Assembly (NCBI GenBank): GCA_029820565.1
Contig: JALGUR010000002.1
Location: forward strand, 37,010 to 101,009
Length of the DNA stretch: 64,000 bases
From: Candidatus Zipacnadia bacterium
GTDB lineage: Bacteria > Armatimonadota > Zipacnadia > Zipacnadales > Zipacnadaceae
Reading direction: 5' to 3'
Made by a program: the position numbers and the translations under genes. Shown here piece after piece: positions 21,439-30,173 of the stretch; position 1 is the stretch's first letter, and the number at the start of each line of letters is the position of its first letter. A model generated the notes under the pieces. That model was not told the DNA's origin. It saw nothing but the letters and a program-made list of their open reading frames with translations, and ran no database searches.

Positions 21439-23538
21439 ATGAAATCACCGCGAATTGTCCTTCCGATATGCATCGTCGTGGTAAGTCTAATCGGTGCCCT
21501 CGCTACGGCCCAGGCGCAAATCAAGATTGAATCGCCACAGTCTGGTGCTGTAGTGCGGGGAGTAGTGGAAATACACGTAAGCCAAGGGGAGGCCGACAGC
21601 ACTGGTGCCGCGCCAGCTGGGGGATGGGTGTCGTTTCTTATCCAGCCGGGAGATGACACATACATAACCGCCACCACCTTCCCATTTAAGGTTAATTGGA
21701 ACACCCAACTGCGTGATGAGAACGATGTGCGAGTATATCCCGACGGGCGCTACACCGTGGAGGCCGTGGCTTATGACGGCTCGGGCAAAGAACGAGGCCG
21801 CGACAGTATCAGGCTGATTGTTGCCAATAGTGTCCGCCCTTGGGAGGTAGGGGCACCGCTGGCGCTGCGCACTCACTACCGTCGCGGGGAGAGACTATTA
21901 TACGAAGTTAAGGGAAATGGCAGTGTTACTGTTCCCGGCGAAGCCGGCAAGGCCATCCGGGAACGAGGCGATAAGATGATGCACGGGCCGATGGGCGGCA
22001 TGGGCGGCCCTGGTGGAATGGGTGGTCCCGGTATGGGTGGTATGGGTATGGGCGGAGGAATGGGTGCCGGTGCAATGTCGGCTGAGACGCCTATGAGTAA
22101 TCCGTCCACCGTTAATTTCACCATAGGCGGTGCTTGGTATGAGGAATGCCTCAGTCCTACTGAGACGGGACGTGCTGTAGTCGACAAAGATTTTGTGAAG
22201 GGCTACTTCAGCATCTCCTGGGTGTGGCCCAAAACTGTAATCAACTTAGGCGGCGGCGGTATGGGTATGGGCGGGATGCCGGGAATGGCGGGTGGTGGTA
22301 TGGGCATGGGTGGTATGGGCATGGGTGGTATGGGTATGGGCGGTATGGGTATGGGCGGTATGGGTATGGGCGGTATGGGTATGGGCGCTCCACAAATGAA
22401 GCAGGAGACGCATGATAATGTCCCGGACGCTTATGCCGAAGTTCTGCCCGCTGCCGGTGAGGAATATCGCTTCAAGATTTTCCCTGAAGGGCTTATTGAG
22501 AAGATGCACGACGAGCAGGAGGAGTTTGCCCTGGGCCAACTGTTTATAGAGTTGCCTGAGCGCCCGATGACTACCCGAAGCACCTGGACCGGCGATATGG
22601 CGGTGTTGATGGGCCCCAATAGCAAGAAGCCCAAAATAGTTACCGCGCAACATGCTCTGGAAGCTTTTGAGTACAAGGGCAAGTATCGCTGTGCCCGTAT
22701 TGTCAGTAAATACGAAGAGCAGGACACCACGGTAGACTGGGACTTCCCGACCAGAAGTATCTCGGTTGGCGGTGCCGGAATGGGTGGTCCCGGCGGTGGT
22801 GCTATGGCCGGAGGCCCAGGGGCACTGATGCTCGGTGGGCCGCCCGGAGCGGCAGGTCCGGGTATGCCGGGAGCAGGAATGCCTATGGGAGCACCGGGGA
22901 TGGCCGGGGGCGGTATGGGCGCGATGAGTTTGGCTGATATGCCCAAGAAGGGCGACATTTCGGTGAAACGGGTCTCATATTTCGCCATTAGTAAAGGCCG
23001 ATTTGTCTCAATTGAAGACCAGGTCAAGTTGACCATTAAGAAGATTCCCATGGAGCAGGAGGTCCAGAGGCTATCGGGCGACACTGAGAGTCGGGAGGAG
23101 ATTCTGGATATATACGATATGCAGGCTGAGTCCCTTATTGGTAGTCTGACCGGCTTTACTGGTAGTATGGGTGGCATGGGTGGCATGGGTGGGCCCGGCG
23201 GCGGGGGCATGGGGATGATGGCACCCCCAATGGCGGGCGGCGGCATGAGCATGCCGCCCGGATTCGGCGGCTACGGCGGGGCGATGGGACCGCCCGGGAT
23301 GCCCGGGATGATGGGACCGCCGGGGACGATGGGACCGCCCGGGATGATGGGACCGCCCGGGATGATGGGACCGCCCGGGATGATGGGACCGCCGGGAATG
23401 GGGGGACCAGGCGGCATGGGTATGGGCATGATGGAACCACCGAAGAAGGCCACCATCGAGATCACCGGCAACTGGCTCATCTATCAGAAGGGAGCCGATA
23501 TCCACACTCATGCTGTAGCCTGGGAGATGGCTGAATAA
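21439..23538 (+). CDS. Secreted Met/Gly-rich repeat protein of unknown function
   Basis: N-terminal signal-like segment (IVLPICIVVVSLIGALATAQA), Ig-like start (IKIESPQSGAVVRGVVEIHV), several GMGGMGMGG / MMGPPG low-complexity tracts between ordinary segments. Confidence 0.85.
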   Translation: MKSPRIVLPICIVVVSLIGALATAQAQIKIESPQSGAVVRGVVEIHVSQGEADSTGAAPAGGWVSFLIQPGDDTYITATTFPFKVNWNTQLRDENDVRVYPDGRYTVEAVAYDGSGKERGRDSIRLIVANSVRPWEVGAPLALRTHYRRGERLLYEVKGNGSVTVPGEAGKAIRERGDKMMHGPMGGMGGPGGMGGPGMGGMGMGGGMGAGAMSAETPMSNPSTVNFTIGGAWYEECLSPTETGRAVVDKDFVKGYFSISWVWPKTVINLGGGGMGMGGMPGMAGGGMGMGGMGMGGMGMGGMGMGGMGMGGMGMGAPQMKQETHDNVPDAYAEVLPAAGEEYRFKIFPEGLIEKMHDEQEEFALGQLFIELPERPMTTRSTWTGDMAVLMGPNSKKPKIVTAQHALEAFEYKGKYRCARIVSKYEEQDTTVDWDFPTRSISVGGAGMGGPGGGAMAGGPGALMLGGPPGAAGPGMPGAGMPMGAPGMAGGGMGAMSLADMPKKGDISVKRVSYFAISKGRFVSIEDQVKLTIKKIPMEQEVQRLSGDTESREEILDIYDMQAESLIGSLTGFTGSMGGMGGMGGPGGGGMGMMAPPMAGGGMSMPPGFGGYGGAMGPPGMPGMMGPPGTMGPPGMMGPPGMMGPPGMMGPPGMGGPGGMGMGMMEPPKKATIEITGNWLIYQKGADIHTHAVAWEMAE
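22255..22392 (+). repeat. Tandem GGTATGGGTATGGGC-type repeat encoding (GMGMG)n
   Basis: Direct reading: ggtatgggcatgggtggtatgggcatgggtggtatgggtatgggcggtatgggtatgggc... Confidence 0.9.
23285..23405 (+). repeat. 18-nt tandem repeat (ATGATGGGACCGCCCGGG)n encoding (MMGPPG)n
   Basis: Direct reading of repeated gggatgatgggaccgccc units. Confidence 0.9.
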
Positions 23539-23575
23539 CTCCGGCTCCTGCTCGGAGGAGGAGAATACCGTCACC

Positions 23576-24778
23576 TTGCCGGCAGATGTGCCCCGACCTT
23601 GCCTGGTTGCTATCCTATTACTCATCATGATTTGTGCTCCCGCGGCTTTTCCCCAAGCCCCCACAGCGCGGGAGAACATCCAGTTTGTTATCTGGCACGA
23701 TGACCGAGATGACCCACTGCTTCGCCCCGTTCACAACCTACTATGGCTTTATCAGCAGCATCAGCCTACGGTACGCATCCTTCTGACAGTCAAGCCGACC
23801 GCCGGCGCCTACCAACAATTGAAGCGCTGGGCCAGGGCTGAGGCCGAATACGCACCGGATATGACGGTAGTACCCGCCGGATGGCTGGATGAGATGGGCC
23901 ATGCCTTTCGGCCTATGGACAATCTGCTGTCGGCTCAGCAACAGCAGTTATTCTATGCGGCAGGGTTAGATATGTTCAGAGATGAGCGCCACCGCCGCGC
24001 TGTGCCCTGGTCGGTGGCAGCTCGCGGACTGCTGATAAACGCTGATCTACTGGCGAAGGCTGACCAGCCGGCACCAACTTCGTGGGAGGAAGTACTACAA
24101 CTATCCGCCCAACTGGCCGACCCTCCCGACCTCTACGGTTTAGGTCTGCCGGGCAGTGCCGGGGCGAGTGAACTTTTTGTAGATATTCTATGGGCACTGG
24201 GCGGAAGTCTAACTGGAGAAGCAGACACCACAACGCTAAACAACCCACTGGCCGTTGCGGCCTTAGCCCTATATTGTGACTTATCCCGTCACTCTCAGCC
24301 CGAAGTGCTAAGTTGGTCACAGAGCGGAATTGAGGAGTTATTCGCTCAGCAGCAGGTAGCCATGATTATTGCTAACACCTGGGTCGCTCATAACCTGGCA
24401 CGCAATTCCCCTGATTTGCGATTATTGGTCTGCCCCTTACCGCGCCACGAGCAGGCGGTAGGACATCTGGTCGGGCAGGGCCTGGCTATATTCAAGAATT
24501 CCCGCCATATGCGCTCGTGCGAGAAATTCGCTCGGATGGTATGCCAGGACGACTGTCAAGAGCGGTTGATGAAACTCGGGGGCATCGCGGTGATGCGGTC
24601 CTTGGCTGCTAAATATCATGCCCACCCAATTAACGGGGCTTTTGTTGACCAACTGGAAAGCGCGCAGGTTCTTCGCAGCTCCCATCAACTACGACTCGAG
24701 GAAGTTTTGGATGTGGCTCTGTATCTGGCCCTGAGCGGACGAGCCACGCCCGCCGAAGCCTTGGAGACTGCACAGTAG
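23576..24778 (+). CDS. Extracellular solute-binding protein (sugar ABC transporter-like)
   Basis: Signal peptide, IQFVIWHDD, ...AVPWSVAARGLLINADLLAKADQPAPTSWEEVLQLS..., EELFAQQQVAMIIANTWV; TTG start with GGAGGAGG RBS. Confidence 0.85.
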   Translation: MPADVPRPCLVAILLLIMICAPAAFPQAPTARENIQFVIWHDDRDDPLLRPVHNLLWLYQQHQPTVRILLTVKPTAGAYQQLKRWARAEAEYAPDMTVVPAGWLDEMGHAFRPMDNLLSAQQQQLFYAAGLDMFRDERHRRAVPWSVAARGLLINADLLAKADQPAPTSWEEVLQLSAQLADPPDLYGLGLPGSAGASELFVDILWALGGSLTGEADTTTLNNPLAVAALALYCDLSRHSQPEVLSWSQSGIEELFAQQQVAMIIANTWVAHNLARNSPDLRLLVCPLPRHEQAVGHLVGQGLAIFKNSRHMRSCEKFARMVCQDDCQERLMKLGGIAVMRSLAAKYHAHPINGAFVDQLESAQVLRSSHQLRLEEVLDVALYLALSGRATPAEALETAQ

Positions 24779-24781
24779 AAC

Positions 24782-24809
24782 TTGACGGCGGCGGTCAATT
24801 TGCTATAAT
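24782..24809 (+). promoter_or_regulatory. Sigma-70-like promoter
   Basis: TTGACG (24782-24787), 16-nt spacer, TATAAT (24804-24809). Confidence 0.55.
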
Positions 24810-24837
24810 ATGAGCGGATAGGTAGTAGTGACAACAG

Positions 24838-25392
24838 ATGGCAGCACACCAGCATACTAAAGTAGTTATCCATGAAATTGCTCAGGCCATTGACCAACTT
24901 GACCAGCGCCAGTTGCAGTCGCTGGTTGACGAGATAGTGGGAGCACAGCGCGTGTTTGTGTGTGGTACGGGTCGCAGTTTGCTGATGCTGAAGGCCCTGG
25001 CGATGCGGCTTATGCACCTGGGGATAGAGGCGTATGTGGTCGGGGAAACGACCACGCCGGCCATTGAACCTGGTGATTTACTAATTGCTGGTTCGGGTTC
25101 CGGCCAAACGCGCACTACCTTAACCTATCTTGAGGCCGGAGCGACTGAGGGCGCTCGGACAGCAGTCCTGACTGCCCACGGGGACTCTCCGGTGGCTGCG
25201 GTTTGCGATCTGGCAGTAGAGATACCGGCTCCGATAATTGGTCCGCTGCTCCCCGACGCTTCAGAGCAGCCGCCCGGCTCGCTATTTGAGCAGTGTCTAT
25301 TGGTGGTCACCGATGCTTTGGTATTGGAGGTGATGCAGCGTCGGGGGACTACTGTTGAACAGATGCGGGCCCGACACACCAAGTTGGAGTAA
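24838..25392 (+). CDS. SIS-domain 6-phospho-3-hexuloisomerase-like protein
   Basis: RVFVCGTGRSLLMLKALAMRLMHLG, GDLLIAGSGSGQTRTTL, GSLFEQCLLVVTDALVLEVM. Confidence 0.8.
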   Translation: MAAHQHTKVVIHEIAQAIDQLDQRQLQSLVDEIVGAQRVFVCGTGRSLLMLKALAMRLMHLGIEAYVVGETTTPAIEPGDLLIAGSGSGQTRTTLTYLEAGATEGARTAVLTAHGDSPVAAVCDLAVEIPAPIIGPLLPDASEQPPGSLFEQCLLVVTDALVLEVMQRRGTTVEQMRARHTKLE

Positions 25393-25439
25393 TTTTGGGG
25401 CGCGACTGTTCTTGGCCGTCTATAAGACACAGTGCCCCC

Positions 25440-25468
25440 TTGACCGTTAGGCGCTATTGGCGTACAAT
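25440..25468 (+). promoter_or_regulatory. Sigma-70-like promoter
   Basis: TTGACC (25440-25445), 17-nt spacer, TACAAT (25463-25468). Confidence 0.5.
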
Positions 25469-25529
25469 CCAAAGTATCGGGATGGATGATTGTAGGTTAC
25501 CTGTCCAGTTATAAGGGGAGAGAAAATAA

Positions 25530-25961
25530 ATGGATGACGAATTTGATATTGATGTTAGCAAGCCGACGGAGGACGAAGAAACCGGTGGGGCGCCCCAAAC
25601 CGCCGAAGAGCCGTCAGCGGACCCTGGGGCCACAGCGGTTGCGGCTCGCAAGCCTGGCCTAATAGGCCGGCTCGCGGCCAATACTAACCAATTCTTCTCC
25701 CGGATAAGCCTGCCGGAGTGGAACCTCCGTACGTTCCTGTACTTGTTGGTCGCGCTTATTATTGCGGTACTGCTGGCGCGCAACTGGCCCCCAGTACGAA
25801 TTGACCTGTTCGGCTGGCGATTTGATGCTCCCAAGTCTGTGGTGTTTATAGTCAGCTTGATTCTGGGAGCGGGGCTGCTGCGGCTTTGGCAGATTTGCGC
25901 TGCACGCCGCCCCGGTCAGAAACAAGCCGAGGAAGAACCATCAGTTGGTAACCAGATTTAG
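25530..25961 (+). CDS. LapA-domain (DUF1049-like) membrane protein
   Basis: LYLLVALIIAVLLARNWPPVRIDLFGWRFDAPKSVVFIVSLILGAGLLRL. Confidence 0.65.
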   Translation: MDDEFDIDVSKPTEDEETGGAPQTAEEPSADPGATAVAARKPGLIGRLAANTNQFFSRISLPEWNLRTFLYLLVALIIAVLLARNWPPVRIDLFGWRFDAPKSVVFIVSLILGAGLLRLWQICAARRPGQKQAEEEPSVGNQI

Positions 25962-25983
25962 CCGTTGAGGAGTTGCGGCCAAA

Positions 25984-26649
25984 TTGATGAGCAACAAGGT
26001 GCCCATAACTACTTTGCTGGCGGCCATACCCTATCTGCTGCTGTCTATGTCCCAGAGCGTTACTTTCACCACTGTGGTGGAGTCCGACGGCTCCGGCTTG
26101 CGCCAGTTTAGGGCTTCTTACCAACCGGGCCGACAGGACGATGTCCTGCGGCGGATTGAGGAGGCCAGTCCGGACTATGCCGTAGCCAGGCGTGACGACA
26201 GCGGGGGCCAGACTTTTCTCATTCGCAATTGGCGATGGCCACACCGCACTGGACCGCAGGCCGAAAGGGACTTCTCACTGCAAATAACAGATGTTGCTCA
26301 ACAGCCGCTGAGTCCGTTCACCTACTATTACTGGTCGGAGCAGGTGGATATTTACCAGGAAGCGGCGACAGAAGTGGAAAAAGAGGGAAAAGAGAAGGCT
26401 GTAGTGCGCTACATTCTACAGATGCCGGGCACCATTTTGCCCCAGACAGTCAGCAGTGGGGGCCGCATTGAAAACGGCCGGGCGGTCTGGGAATTGACCA
26501 GCGACCCCCAAGAGCTCCCTTTGAAAGCCACCTCCCGCCAGGTGCGGTGGGGCTATTTAGCCATTATTATTTACATACTTGGCTTTATCATATTCCAAGT
26601 CGTCAGTTTCATGGAGCAACGCATCAAGCACCGACCGCGTAGAATTTAG
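25984..26649 (+). CDS. Hypothetical membrane-anchored protein (LppM-like)
   Basis: Signal-like N-terminus and single C-terminal TM; VRYILQMPGTILPQTVSSGGRIENGRAVWEL resembles LppM-type domains. Confidence 0.5.
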   Translation: MMSNKVPITTLLAAIPYLLLSMSQSVTFTTVVESDGSGLRQFRASYQPGRQDDVLRRIEEASPDYAVARRDDSGGQTFLIRNWRWPHRTGPQAERDFSLQITDVAQQPLSPFTYYYWSEQVDIYQEAATEVEKEGKEKAVVRYILQMPGTILPQTVSSGGRIENGRAVWELTSDPQELPLKATSRQVRWGYLAIIIYILGFIIFQVVSFMEQRIKHRPRRI

Positions 26650-26714
26650 CAACAGTTGTGTGATGCCGGCGGCAGGCGATGAGGCCTGCCCAGCGGAGGG
26701 CAATTTCCCCGTAG

Positions 26715-26740
26715 GCCGCGCGTTATGTCGCGGCTGTTTT
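26715..26740 (+). terminator. Rho-independent terminator-like hairpin
   Basis: GCCGCG-CGTTATGT-CGCGGC followed by TGTTTT. Confidence 0.6.
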
Positions 26741-26848
26741 CTATATAGGGACGGTGCCAAAACTAATAGGAGCGGCATCCTTGCCGCGATATGTCCGTGT
26801 CTTTGGCCAAGGTCTCTATGTACCAGTAATTACCAGTAGGCTACTACA

Positions 26849-28066
26849 GTGACTCAGCAGTTCGCCAAACAGTTGGTTAGTCCCCCGAAGCGTCTAATAG
26901 GTGCTGCCTTTTTCAAGGATGCTACATCAAGTGCGGTAAGCCTGGGCGTGCAATTCAGTGCCATCTCCCTGGGGGCGACACCGCTAACCCTGGGCTTGCT
27001 CGGTACGCTGCCCTCGGGGCTCTACACTTTCGCATGCCTGGTCAGTGGTCATCTGTCTGACCGCATCGGCCATCGGCGGACCGTCCTTATGTCGGTCATC
27101 ACTTTAGCGGTCCTGTGGAGCCTGATGGCTCCGGCCAATGAGGTCTGGCATCTACTGGCCTTAGTGACAGTTGGTGGGCTGGCCCACGCCATGTTCTGGG
27201 CTCCCCTGGAGGCATGGCTGGCGGCTCTGGCCAGCGCTAACGTTAAGCTGCTCAACAAAGTACTGAGTTGGTTCAATGTGGCCTGGTGTCTGGGCGTAAT
27301 GTTAGGCCCACTGTTGGTGGGCTATCTGTGGACAGTGGCCGGCACCAACAGCTTCTATTTTGCGGCGGCCCTCACGCTGGTCATCATTGCCCTGGTGGCC
27401 ACGACTCCCAGTGGCCCGGAGCCGCGGACTGCGGTGCAGAGCGAGAAGAGGCAAGGAGCACATGCGCCGGACAGCGAAACTCGCCGTTTTATCATAGTAG
27501 GGCGCCTGGGCAACTTCGCCGCTTGCTTTGCTATCGGCATAGTGCGTACTATGTTCCCCAAATTGGGGGACACCTTAGGCTTCTCGGCGGTGGTCATTGG
27601 CAATATGATCGCCTGTTTCTATGTGACCCGTCTGGTGCTCTTCTGGGTTGCGGGTCGCTCCAGTCGGTGGCAATACCGGGGCTGGATACTGTGGTTTGGC
27701 GCTCCCGTGGGCATCGTGGGAATGCTTCTGGCAGCCCGGGCCCAAACTCCAATGGCCTTCGTAGTGGCCTTTATGATTGCCGGCGTGTGCATCACGGTGA
27801 CTTACCTGACCAGTATCTTCTACGGCATGCAGAGCCATCCGGAGGTCAGGGGAGCCAGCATGGCCATACATGAAGCCGTAGTCGGGGGAGGAATGGTAGT
27901 GGGGCCGCTGCTGGGGGGACTGGTCGCTACTTGGTTTAACTTGCGAGCGCCTTTTTTGTTAGCGGCGGTGGTGTTGTTGCTGGCTGGAGTGGGGCAACTG
28001 GTGGCCTGGCGCCGGCTGCGGGATCAGCAGCCGCATGGCCAATTACTAACAGACGACGGAGATTAG
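26849..28066 (+). CDS. MFS transporter
   Basis: 12-TM-like with GHLSDRIGHRRTVLMSV motif; GTG start. Confidence 0.88.
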   Translation: MTQQFAKQLVSPPKRLIGAAFFKDATSSAVSLGVQFSAISLGATPLTLGLLGTLPSGLYTFACLVSGHLSDRIGHRRTVLMSVITLAVLWSLMAPANEVWHLLALVTVGGLAHAMFWAPLEAWLAALASANVKLLNKVLSWFNVAWCLGVMLGPLLVGYLWTVAGTNSFYFAAALTLVIIALVATTPSGPEPRTAVQSEKRQGAHAPDSETRRFIIVGRLGNFAACFAIGIVRTMFPKLGDTLGFSAVVIGNMIACFYVTRLVLFWVAGRSSRWQYRGWILWFGAPVGIVGMLLAARAQTPMAFVVAFMIAGVCITVTYLTSIFYGMQSHPEVRGASMAIHEAVVGGGMVVGPLLGGLVATWFNLRAPFLLAAVVLLLAGVGQLVAWRRLRDQQPHGQLLTDDGD

Positions 28067-28069
28067 ACA

Positions 28070-29266
28070 ATGTGGCGGCAGAAAGTGCTGGGTGGCAAGC
28101 AGCACCTGATTGGGGCAGCATTCCTGCTGGACATCGGCATCCCCGCCGTTGGCCTCACGGTGCAGTTTAGCGGGATTGCTATGGGAGTCAGCCCTACGAT
28201 CCTGGGGCTATTGGGTGCCTTGTCGGCTGGGGCTTATAGTCTGGGCTGTCTACTTAGTGGCCGGCTATCGGATCGATTGGGCCGGCGGCGGGCGGCGGTG
28301 ACCTCGGTGGTGCTTGTCGCAGGCGTCTGGCTGCTGCTGGGGCAAGCCACTGCTCCCTGGCAATTGCTGGCTCTGGTCACCATGAGTGGCGGCTTGTTGT
28401 CCCTGTTCTGGCCGCCTACCATGGCCTGGTTGGCCGAATTGACCTCCGGAACCGACCGGGCTTTGCGGCGGACGATGGGAGTATATAACATGGCCTGGTC
28501 GGCCGGGGCGATAGTAGGGGCGCCATTGGCGGGCGTGCTGTGGGAGGTGGCCGGGTCTGACAGTTTCTACTATGCGGTCGTTGTGCCCCTGCTCGTTCTG
28601 ATACTGCTGAGTACCACGCCTACACGCCTCGGTGCTCAGGTAACTCCTCCGTCCGTACAGAAGCCCGAGGCAGGCCCCAGTCATCAGGAGATTTACCGCT
28701 TTGTGGTCGCCAGCCGTATTGCGATGTTTACTGGCTGGTTTGGCCGCGGCGTCATGGACACTATGTTTCCGAAGTTAGGCACCGTGTTGGGCTTTTCCAG
28801 CCCAACTATCGGCCTGGTCATCAGTATGTCTTTCGTGGTTATGATTATGCTCTTTGGCGTGGCACGGAGCACCAGTAGCTGGCAGTACCGGACCTGGCCA
28901 CTGTGGTTGACCACGCCGCTAGGTATGGTGGGTATGCTGGCAGCTGTGTTAGCGCGCAGCCCTGTACAGTTCGCTCTGGCCGTTATGCTAACGGGAACTT
29001 GCGCGGGGGTGGGGTATGTGCTGAGTCAGTTCTACGGCCTGCGCGGTCCGACTGACCGCCGCGGCGCCAGTATGGGCATGCATGAGTCTATCCTGGGGGC
29101 TGGATTGGTGGCCGGTCCGGTACTGGGTGGCTTGGTCGCTACCTGGCTGGGGTTGCGGACCGCCTTTGGGTTAGCGGCAGGGGTTATGATACTGGGAGGC
29201 CTGGCACAACTGATCACCTGGCGCTACCTAAACCGGCACACGCGCACCCGTACTTACCTTGCTTGA
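28070..29266 (+). CDS. MFS transporter (paralogue of the preceding gene)
   Basis: [18 protein letters not shown] motif; parallel sequence to 26849-28066. Confidence 0.88.
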   Translation: MWRQKVLGGKQHLIGAAFLLDIGIPAVGLTVQFSGIAMGVSPTILGLLGALSAGAYSLGCLLSGRLSDRLGRRRAAVTSVVLVAGVWLLLGQATAPWQLLALVTMSGGLLSLFWPPTMAWLAELTSGTDRALRRTMGVYNMAWSAGAIVGAPLAGVLWEVAGSDSFYYAVVVPLLVLILLSTTPTRLGAQVTPPSVQKPEAGPSHQEIYRFVVASRIAMFTGWFGRGVMDTMFPKLGTVLGFSSPTIGLVISMSFVVMIMLFGVARSTSSWQYRTWPLWLTTPLGMVGMLAAVLARSPVQFALAVMLTGTCAGVGYVLSQFYGLRGPTDRRGASMGMHESILGAGLVAGPVLGGLVATWLGLRTAFGLAAGVMILGGLAQLITWRYLNRHTRTRTYLA

Positions 29267-29291
29267 CGCTGGGCCTGTGCTGTGCTATACT
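29263..29291 (+). promoter_or_regulatory. Sigma-70-like promoter for tRNA-Pro/cysE
   Basis: TTGACG (29263-29268), 17-nt spacer, TATACT (29286-29291). Confidence 0.65.
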
Positions 29292-29304
29292 AACCGCACT
29301 GGGT

Positions 29305-29382
29305 CGGGGCGTGGCTCAGCTTGGTCAGAGCGCGCGGTTCGGGGCCGCGAGGTCGCCGGTTCAAATCCGGCCGCCCCGACCA
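29305..29382 (+). tRNA. tRNA-Pro, anticodon CGG
   Basis: Acceptor CGGGGCG/CGCCCCG, anticodon arm CGCGG-TTCGGGG-CCGCG, T arm GCCGGTTCAAATCCGGC, encoded CCA. Confidence 0.95.
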
Positions 29383-29430
29383 TTTATATTATCAGTGGTT
29401 TTGGCCACCGTCATTGAGGAGAATAGGCTG

Positions 29431-30123
29431 ATGATAGGCCAGTTGGGTCGGGATATTCAGGCGGTCCGCCAGCGAGATCCCGCGGCCCGGAGCAATCTGG
29501 AGATCCTGCTGTGCTACAGCGGCCTGCATGCTATCATCGCTCATCGTATTAACCACCAACTGTGGCGATGGGGTCTGCGGCTTCTGGCCCGCTGGCTGTC
29601 GCAGGTAGCCAAATTCTTCACTGGAATTGAGATACACCCAGGTGCTACCATTGGTGAGGGCTTTTTCATTGATCATGGGATGGGCACGGTTATTGGCGAG
29701 ACCAGTGAGATTGGCGACAACGTGACCTTATTCCAGGGAGTAACTTTGGGCGGCACGGGCAAAGAGCGAGGCAAGCGCCATCCAACCCTGGCTGACGATG
29801 TGACAGTGGGAGCTGCTGCCCAAATATTAGGCTCAATAACTATCGGCAAGGGGTCGGTGGTAGGCGCAGGTGCGGTCGTCCTGGATGACATTCCCGAATA
29901 CTGCACAGTGGTAGGCCGTAAGGCGTATGTGGTGCGGCGCGGGGGTGAGCGGGTCTATGACTTCCGCCATGACCGGGCAATGCGGGCCGAGGATCCGGCT
30001 ATCCAGCACCTAATGGAACGAATAGAGCACTTGGAACAGCAACTGGCTACTCTGCGGGCCCAGTGCCGGGCCATAGCCGATGAGCCGTCCGCCGAGTCGG
30101 TAGCCCTGCCCGACCCCGACTAA
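29431..30123 (+). CDS. cysE: Serine O-acetyltransferase
   Basis: [55 protein letters not shown]; start at [10 protein letters not shown] (ORF-track start reads through the tRNA). Confidence 0.95.
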   Translation: MIGQLGRDIQAVRQRDPAARSNLEILLCYSGLHAIIAHRINHQLWRWGLRLLARWLSQVAKFFTGIEIHPGATIGEGFFIDHGMGTVIGETSEIGDNVTLFQGVTLGGTGKERGKRHPTLADDVTVGAAAQILGSITIGKGSVVGAGAVVLDDIPEYCTVVGRKAYVVRRGGERVYDFRHDRAMRAEDPAIQHLMERIEHLEQQLATLRAQCRAIADEPSAESVALPDPD

Positions 30124-30173
30124 TCTGGCAGTTAAGCCGCAAACGGCCGACTTGGCAGCACTACCCAACCCAA

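Noticed and set aside
22246-23679. Antisense ORFs (e.g. HTHTAHTHTAH, GPPIPGGPIIPGG) opposite the Met/Gly-rich gene
   Set aside because: They are the reverse complement of the coding repeats; the plus-strand reading has the signal peptide and coherent flanks.
26540-26649. C-terminal TM plus basic tail of the LppM-like protein as an exosortase sorting signal
   Set aside because: No PEP-like motif precedes the TM and the tail fits an ordinary membrane anchor.
29263-29430. N-terminal extension of the cysE ORF
   Set aside because: This part is the translated tRNA-Pro gene and its flanks; the true start is the ATG at 29431.
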